Assembly (NCBI GenBank): GCA_937916415.1
Contig: CALGGH010000048.1
Span: 1-19,587, forward strand
Length of the DNA: 19,587 bases
From: an uncultured Lachnospiraceae bacterium
GTDB lineage: Bacteria > Bacillota > Clostridia > Lachnospirales > Lachnospiraceae
Direction: 5' to 3'
The number at the start of each line of letters is the position of its first letter. Positions within the stretch are counted from its first letter, which is position 1. This document shows positions 15,235 through 19,587 of the stretch, one piece after another. The position numbers and the translations under genes are program-made. The notes under the pieces were generated by a model. It searched no databases. It was not told where the DNA came from and saw only the letters and a list, made by a program, of their open reading frames with translations.

Positions 15235-15285
15235 CGTGAAAGTCACGAGACGAATCCATCGTGCGTGACGTAAGGAGCTTGACAT

Positions 15286-18200
15286 ATGTCATTCGTGCAT
15301 TTGCATTCACATACCGAATACTCCCTGCTTGACGCCTCCAACAAGATCAAGGAGTACGTCAGGAGGGTAAAGGAGCTGGGCATGAACTCCGCGGCCATTA
15401 CGGACCACGGAGTCATGTACGGCGTGATCGATTTCTACAAGGCATGTAAGGATGCTGGCATTAATCCGGTGATCGGGTGCGAAGTTTACGTCGCACCCGA
15501 ATCCCGTTTTTCCAAGGAAAAAGGTGAGTCAGAGAACAGGTATTATCATCTGGTGCTTCTGGCCGAAAACAATGCCGGATACCACAACCTGGTAAAGATG
15601 GTCAGCCTGGCATACACGGAGGGGCTGTATTACAAGCCGAGGATCGACATGGAACTGCTCGAGCGGTACCATGAAGGCATCATCGGCCTGTCGGCCTGTC
15701 TTGCCGGTGAGATACCCAGGGCGATAGTCCGGGGAATGAAGGATGAAGCTGACGCGGCTGCCCTTAGGCTCAAAAGGATTTTGGGCGAGGGCAATTTCTT
15801 TCTGGAGATGCAGGACCATGGAATGAGCGATCAGACCACGGTCAACATGGCCCTGATGGAAATGAGCAAAAGGCTCGACATCCCCCTCGTCGTCACCAAC
15901 GACGTGCATTATACGTATGCGGACGACATGGAGTCCCATGACATACTGCTGTGCATCCAGACCAACAAAAAGGTTTATGAAGAGGACCGCATGCGTTACG
16001 TGGGCGGTCAGTATTACGTCAAGAGCGAGGAAGAGATGCGCAGGCTGTTCGCCTATGCTCCGGAGGCGCTGGACAACACGCAGCGCATAGCGGACAGATG
16101 CCACGTGGAGATAGAGTTCGGCAAGTACAAGCTGCCGCATTTTGACGTGCCCGAAGGCCATGATTCCAAGAGTTATCTTCAGCATCTGTGTGACGAGGGC
16201 CTGATCAGGCGTTACGGCACCAAGACCGCCGAGCTGGCGGAGAGGCTTGAGTTTGAGCTGGGCGTCATAGAGCGCATGGGATTCGTCGATTATTTCCTTA
16301 TAGTATGGGATTACATCAATTACTGCCGCAACAACGGCATACCGGTAGGGCCCGGCAGGGGATCCGCCGCGGGCAGCCTGGTTGCCTACAGCCTGAGGAT
16401 CACGGACATCGATCCGATCAAGTATGACCTGCTGTTCGAGAGGTTCCTTAATCCCGGACGCGTGTCGATGCCCGATATAGACGTGGATTTTTCGGACGAC
16501 AGGCGAGAGGACGTGATCAGGTACGTGTCGGCCAAGTATGGCAAGGATCACGTGGTACAGATAGGAACCTTCGGCACGATGCTGGCCAGGGGCGTGATCA
16601 GGGACGTGGCCAGGGCCATGGACGTGCCTTATTCAGAGGCGTCCAAGCTGGCCAAGATGGTTCCGGCCGAGCTGGGCATCACGCTGGATCGTGCGATCGA
16701 GGTCAATCCGGAGCTCAGGTCACTGTATAATTCCGACCAGGAGGTGCATCACCTGCTGGACATGTGCCGTAAGCTGGAGGGATTGCCGAGAAACGCATCC
16801 AAGCATGCTGCGGGCGTGGTGATCTGTCCGGATGACGCCAACAAATACCTGCCGCTATTTACCAGGGGTGACGGATACGTAAATACCCAGTTTGACAAGG
16901 ACACCGTGGAGGAGCTGGGCCTGCTCAAGATGGACTTTTTGGGACTCAGGACCCTGAGCGTGATCCGTGATGCCGTGGAGATGGCGGAGGCTAATCATGG
17001 CATTCACTTAGACATCGAGTCGATAGACTATGACGACCGGGAGACGCTCGAACTGATAGGCAGCGGACGCACGGAGGGCGTGTTCCAGTTAGAGTCGGCC
17101 GGAATGAAGTCCTTCATGAAGGAACTCAAGCCGAACAGCCTGGAGGATGTCATAGCGGGCATATCCCTCTACCGTCCCGGCCCCATGGACTTCATACCCA
17201 AGTACATAGAGGGCAAGAACAATCCGGACAGCGTGACGTATGCCTGCCCGGAGCTTGAACCCATACTGTCCGCCACCTACGGCTGCATAGTCTACCAGGA
17301 ACAGGTCATGCAGATCGTGAGGGCGCTGGCCGGATACTCCGTGGCCGAGAGCGACAACGTGCGCAAGGCCATGTCGAAGAAAAAACAGTACATGATCGAT
17401 GAGTACAGGGAGTATTTCCTGCACGGGAGTGCCGATAAGAACATTGAGGGCTGCGTGAACAGGGGCATCAGCGAGTCCGTGGCCAATTCGATATATGATT
17501 CGATGGAGGCGTTTGGACGCTACGCCTTCAACAAGTCGCATGCGGCCTGCTACGCCATAGTGGCCATGCGTACCGCTTACCTCAAGAACTATTATCCCGT
17601 GGAATTCATGGCTGCGCTCATGACCTCGGTGTCCAACAATTCAGCCAAGGTGGCGCAGTACATCATGGACTGCCGCGAGATGGGCATAGGCATACTTCCT
17701 CCGGACGTAAATCAGGGCGGCACGGGATTCACCGCTGAGGGCGGAGACATCCGGTTCTCCCTGTCCGCGATCAAGTCCATCGGTCATCCTGTCATAGTCA
17801 GGATCATAGAGGAAAGACGGGCCAGGGGTCCGTACAGGGACCTGCGTGAATTCCTGCTCAGGGTCGGCGATTCCGGCGGCGAGGTCAACAAGCGCGTCGT
17901 GGAGAACCTGATCAAGGCCGGGGCAATGGATTCCTTCGGAGCCACCCGCAGGCAGCTGACGTACGTATACGAGGGCGTGATAAATGACGTTCACCGCGAA
18001 CGAAAGAGCATGACCGCAGGACAGATGTCCCTTTTTGACATGCAGGGAAATGACGGACCGGTCATGGACGTGCCCGCGATCAAGCTGCCGCCGTGCGGCG
18101 AGTTTCCCAAGGATGAGCTCCTGAGATACGAAAAGGAAGTGCTGGGCGTCTACCTCAGCGGTCATCCGATCGAGGAATACCTGGATCTGTGGAAAAAGAA

Positions 18201-18804
18201 GATAACCAACGACACCTCGGATTTCAAGCCGTCCCTCCAGACGCTGGAGGATGACGGGGATGACGCGGCCATCCAGCCGGTGATGATGGAGACGGGACTG
18301 ACCCTCCTGCGGGACGGCGATCAGGTGACCGTCGGCGGCATCATCACTGAGTGCAAGACCAAGTTTACCAAGAGGGATGAGATAATGGCGTTCGTCACCC
18401 TCGAGGACATGATGGGCAGCGTGGAGGTCATAGTCTTTCCAAAGAGCTATGCGAGATACAGGGCCGTGATGGAAGAAGGAGAGATGGTCTTCATTTCCGG
18501 CCGGGCGTCCGAGGATGACGACAGCAGCTTCAAGGTGATATGTGACACGGTGACCAGGTTTGAGGACATACCCGGACAGCTCTGGATTCAGTTTGACACG
18601 GAGGAGGCCATGGAAGCGGCCAGGTCGGGACTGACGGACAGGTTCGATGCCCATGACGGCAAGAGTCCGGTGATTTTCTACGTGAGGGAGAACAAAAGGA
18701 TAGTCAAGCTGCCCCCGTCGGTCGGCGTGAAGCTGGACATGGAACTGCTGGGTGAGCTGGAGGCGGCATGCGGCGAGGATAACGTCAAGATGACGTACGT
18801 TTAG
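15286..18804 (+). CDS. dnaE: DNA polymerase III subunit alpha
   Basis: 1172 residues, similar to E. coli DnaE (1160). The N-terminal PHP domain (about 1-205) keeps its metal-binding HLHSH (5-9) and ITDHG (38-42), so it may still be an active nuclease or a structural metal site. The C-family polymerase core carries PDIDVDF (396-402) with catalytic Asp399 and Asp401, and a third acid Asp550 in KMDFLGLRTL. GPGRGSAAGSLVAY, FGRYAFNKSHAACYA (near 742), a helix-hairpin-helix region and an OB fold (about 1013-1085, starting VTVGGIITECKTKF) complete the order. AAGGAG (15272-15277) is 8 nt before ATG 15286. Clostridia also carry PolC, so this is probably the DnaE that extends primers on the lagging strand. 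pfkA follows after 64 nt. Confidence 0.97.
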   Translation: MSFVHLHSHTEYSLLDASNKIKEYVRRVKELGMNSAAITDHGVMYGVIDFYKACKDAGINPVIGCEVYVAPESRFSKEKGESENRYYHLVLLAENNAGYHNLVKMVSLAYTEGLYYKPRIDMELLERYHEGIIGLSACLAGEIPRAIVRGMKDEADAAALRLKRILGEGNFFLEMQDHGMSDQTTVNMALMEMSKRLDIPLVVTNDVHYTYADDMESHDILLCIQTNKKVYEEDRMRYVGGQYYVKSEEEMRRLFAYAPEALDNTQRIADRCHVEIEFGKYKLPHFDVPEGHDSKSYLQHLCDEGLIRRYGTKTAELAERLEFELGVIERMGFVDYFLIVWDYINYCRNNGIPVGPGRGSAAGSLVAYSLRITDIDPIKYDLLFERFLNPGRVSMPDIDVDFSDDRREDVIRYVSAKYGKDHVVQIGTFGTMLARGVIRDVARAMDVPYSEASKLAKMVPAELGITLDRAIEVNPELRSLYNSDQEVHHLLDMCRKLEGLPRNASKHAAGVVICPDDANKYLPLFTRGDGYVNTQFDKDTVEELGLLKMDFLGLRTLSVIRDAVEMAEANHGIHLDIESIDYDDRETLELIGSGRTEGVFQLESAGMKSFMKELKPNSLEDVIAGISLYRPGPMDFIPKYIEGKNNPDSVTYACPELEPILSATYGCIVYQEQVMQIVRALAGYSVAESDNVRKAMSKKKQYMIDEYREYFLHGSADKNIEGCVNRGISESVANSIYDSMEAFGRYAFNKSHAACYAIVAMRTAYLKNYYPVEFMAALMTSVSNNSAKVAQYIMDCREMGIGILPPDVNQGGTGFTAEGGDIRFSLSAIKSIGHPVIVRIIEERRARGPYRDLREFLLRVGDSGGEVNKRVVENLIKAGAMDSFGATRRQLTYVYEGVINDVHRERKSMTAGQMSLFDMQGNDGPVMDVPAIKLPPCGEFPKDELLRYEKEVLGVYLSGHPIEEYLDLWKKKITNDTSDFKPSLQTLEDDGDDAAIQPVMMETGLTLLRDGDQVTVGGIITECKTKFTKRDEIMAFVTLEDMMGSVEVIVFPKSYARYRAVMEEGEMVFISGRASEDDDSSFKVICDTVTRFEDIPGQLWIQFDTEEAMEAARSGLTDRFDAHDGKSPVIFYVRENKRIVKLPPSVGVKLDMELLGELEAACGEDNVKMTYV

Positions 18805-18819
18805 AAATTATGATATACT
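18790..18819 (+). promoter_or_regulatory. Possible pfkA promoter overlapping the end of dnaE
   Basis: TATACT (18814-18819) preceded by ATGACG (18790-18795) at 18 nt; the -35 matches four of six consensus bases and lies in the last dnaE codons. Transcription would begin near 18826. pfkA may also be read from dnaE. Confidence 0.45.
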
Positions 18820-18868
18820 TGGGGATGGAGTTTTTTTGGTCCGGTAAACCCGTTTTGAGGTAGATGAC

Positions 18869-19587
18869 ATGGCAAAAGCAAAGGAAATAAAAACCATCGG
18901 AGTGCTCACGAGCGGAGGCGATGCGCCCGGCATGAACGCGGCCATCAGGGCGGTGGTCAGAAAGGCCCTGGCCAAGGGCGTGGCCGTAAAGGGCATCAAG
19001 AAGGGATATCAGGGACTCCTTTCCGAGGAGATCATAGACCTGGACAGGCATCACGTGTCGGACACGATACAGCGAGGCGGCACGATACTGGGCACCGCCA
19101 GGTGCATGGAGTTCAAGACCGAGGAAGGCCAGCAAAAAGGCGTCGAGGTCTGCAGGAAGTACGGCATTGACGGTCTCGTGGTCATAGGAGGTGACGGCTC
19201 GTACAGGGGAGCCCAGGCACTGTCCCGCCACGGCGTCAACACCATAGGCCTGCCGGGAACCATTGACCTGGACATCGCGTGCACGGATTACACGATAGGA
19301 TTTGACACGGCCGTCAACACGGCCATGGAAGCCATAGACAAGGTCAGGGACACCTCCTCGTCACACGAGAGGTGCTCGATCATAGAGGTAATGGGACGCA
19401 ATGCCGGATACATCGCGCTCTGGTGCGGAATCGCCAACGGCGCGGAGGACATCCTTTTGCCCGAAAAATACGATTACAACGAGCAGAACATAATCAACAA
19501 CATCATTAACAACCGCAAGAGGGGCAAGACCCATCACATCATCATCAACGCCGAGGGCATCGGACACTCCACCTCGATGGCCAGGAG
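18869..19587 (+). CDS. pfkA: ATP-dependent 6-phosphofructokinase (partial, runs off the right end)
   Basis: 239 residues of about 320-360 are present, open to the window end. GAGGT lies about 8 nt before ATG 18869. Motifs: GVLTSGGDAPGMNAAIR (11-27), VVIGGDGSYRGA (104-115), whose Gly-Gly-Asp-Gly-Ser form is that of ATP users, PGTIDLDIACTDYTIGFDTA (129-148), and VMGRNAGYIAL (174-184). It phosphorylates fructose 6-phosphate in glycolysis. The catalytic motif is usually TIDND; here Asn is replaced by Leu (Thr131-Ile-Asp133-Leu134-Asp135) while both Asp residues remain. I recall TIDLD in other Lachnospiraceae PFKs, so it is probably a clade trait rather than damage. The dnaE-pfkA neighbourhood is common in Clostridia. 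Confidence 0.95.
   Translation, partial: MAKAKEIKTIGVLTSGGDAPGMNAAIRAVVRKALAKGVAVKGIKKGYQGLLSEEIIDLDRHHVSDTIQRGGTILGTARCMEFKTEEGQQKGVEVCRKYGIDGLVVIGGDGSYRGAQALSRHGVNTIGLPGTIDLDIACTDYTIGFDTAVNTAMEAIDKVRDTSSSHERCSIIEVMGRNAGYIALWCGIANGAEDILLPEKYDYNEQNIINNIINNRKRGKTHHIIINAEGIGHSTSMAR

Noticed and set aside
15235..15247. CGTGA-AAG-TCACG hairpin between metK and dnaE as a terminator
   Set aside because: Only a 5-bp stem with a 3-nt loop and no T-tract; too weak to call a terminator.
17641..18654. Long minus-strand open frame (337 codons) inside dnaE
   Set aside because: It lies wholly within the conserved dnaE coding region and shows no domain or ribosome site; the same applies to 15529-16551 and to 4065-4823 opposite the SGNH gene.
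1..19587. tRNA, rRNA, CRISPR array, insertion sequence, phage or defence island
   Set aside because: No repeat-spacer pattern, transposase or integrase motif or cloverleaf was seen on either strand; intergenic gaps are short and accounted for.

Overview
Almost all of this window (from about position 1,400 to the right end) reads as one stretch of a moderately GC-rich chromosome from a low-GC-lineage Gram-positive, most likely family Lachnospiraceae (Clostridia). This rests on the gene set (UDPGP-type sugar nucleotidyltransferase, galE, RelQ-like alarmone synthetase, LysM-G5-M23 envelope peptidase, MurA2-type murA, HD-GYP protein, S-box-controlled metK, dnaE followed by pfkA), on strong AAGGAG-type ribosome sites, and on my recollection of related proteins. 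It is inference, not a database result.

The left 1.4 kb does not belong to that chromosome. It is very AT-rich and appears to be built from two unrelated pieces. Positions 59 to about 510 (minus strand) encode an almost complete OmpH/Skp-like periplasmic chaperone with a signal peptide, which needs a bacterium with an outer membrane. Positions about 520 to 1312 encode part of a WD40-repeat protein with eukaryote-like, AT-rich composition. They happen to be in frame and give a 417-residue open frame, but the best reading is a chimeric contig with joins near 506-523 and 1398-1415. The second join sits on a perfect 8-bp inverted repeat.

Positions about 1389-8719 look like one tightly packed operon of eight genes: a membrane protein (probably 5'-truncated by the join), an MBOAT O-acyltransferase, its membrane-anchored SGNH partner, an acidic unknown protein, a UDP-sugar pyrophosphorylase, UDP-galactose 4-epimerase, an 88-residue unknown and a small alarmone synthetase. 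The theme is making UDP-sugars and O-acylating an extracellular or wall glycan, with a (p)ppGpp enzyme at the end.

Positions 8922-11269 form a second unit with a good promoter, a tail-anchored coiled-coil protein, a membrane-anchored M23 peptidase and a terminator. Then comes murA with its own promoter and operator-like repeats (11286-12671), converging with a minus-strand HD-GYP gene (12673-13743). The HD-GYP gene and the metK leader fire divergently from promoters that share the same -35 bases. The metK leader is a SAM-I (S-box) riboswitch with a terminator. metK is followed by dnaE (polymerase III alpha) and by pfkA, which runs off the right end.

I found no tRNA, rRNA, CRISPR array, insertion sequence, integrase or defence system. 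The most informative items are the chimeric left end, the repeat-decorated promoters at 8893-8950 and 11286-11346, the shared divergent -35, the two uncharacterised operon proteins and the pfkA variant active-site motif.
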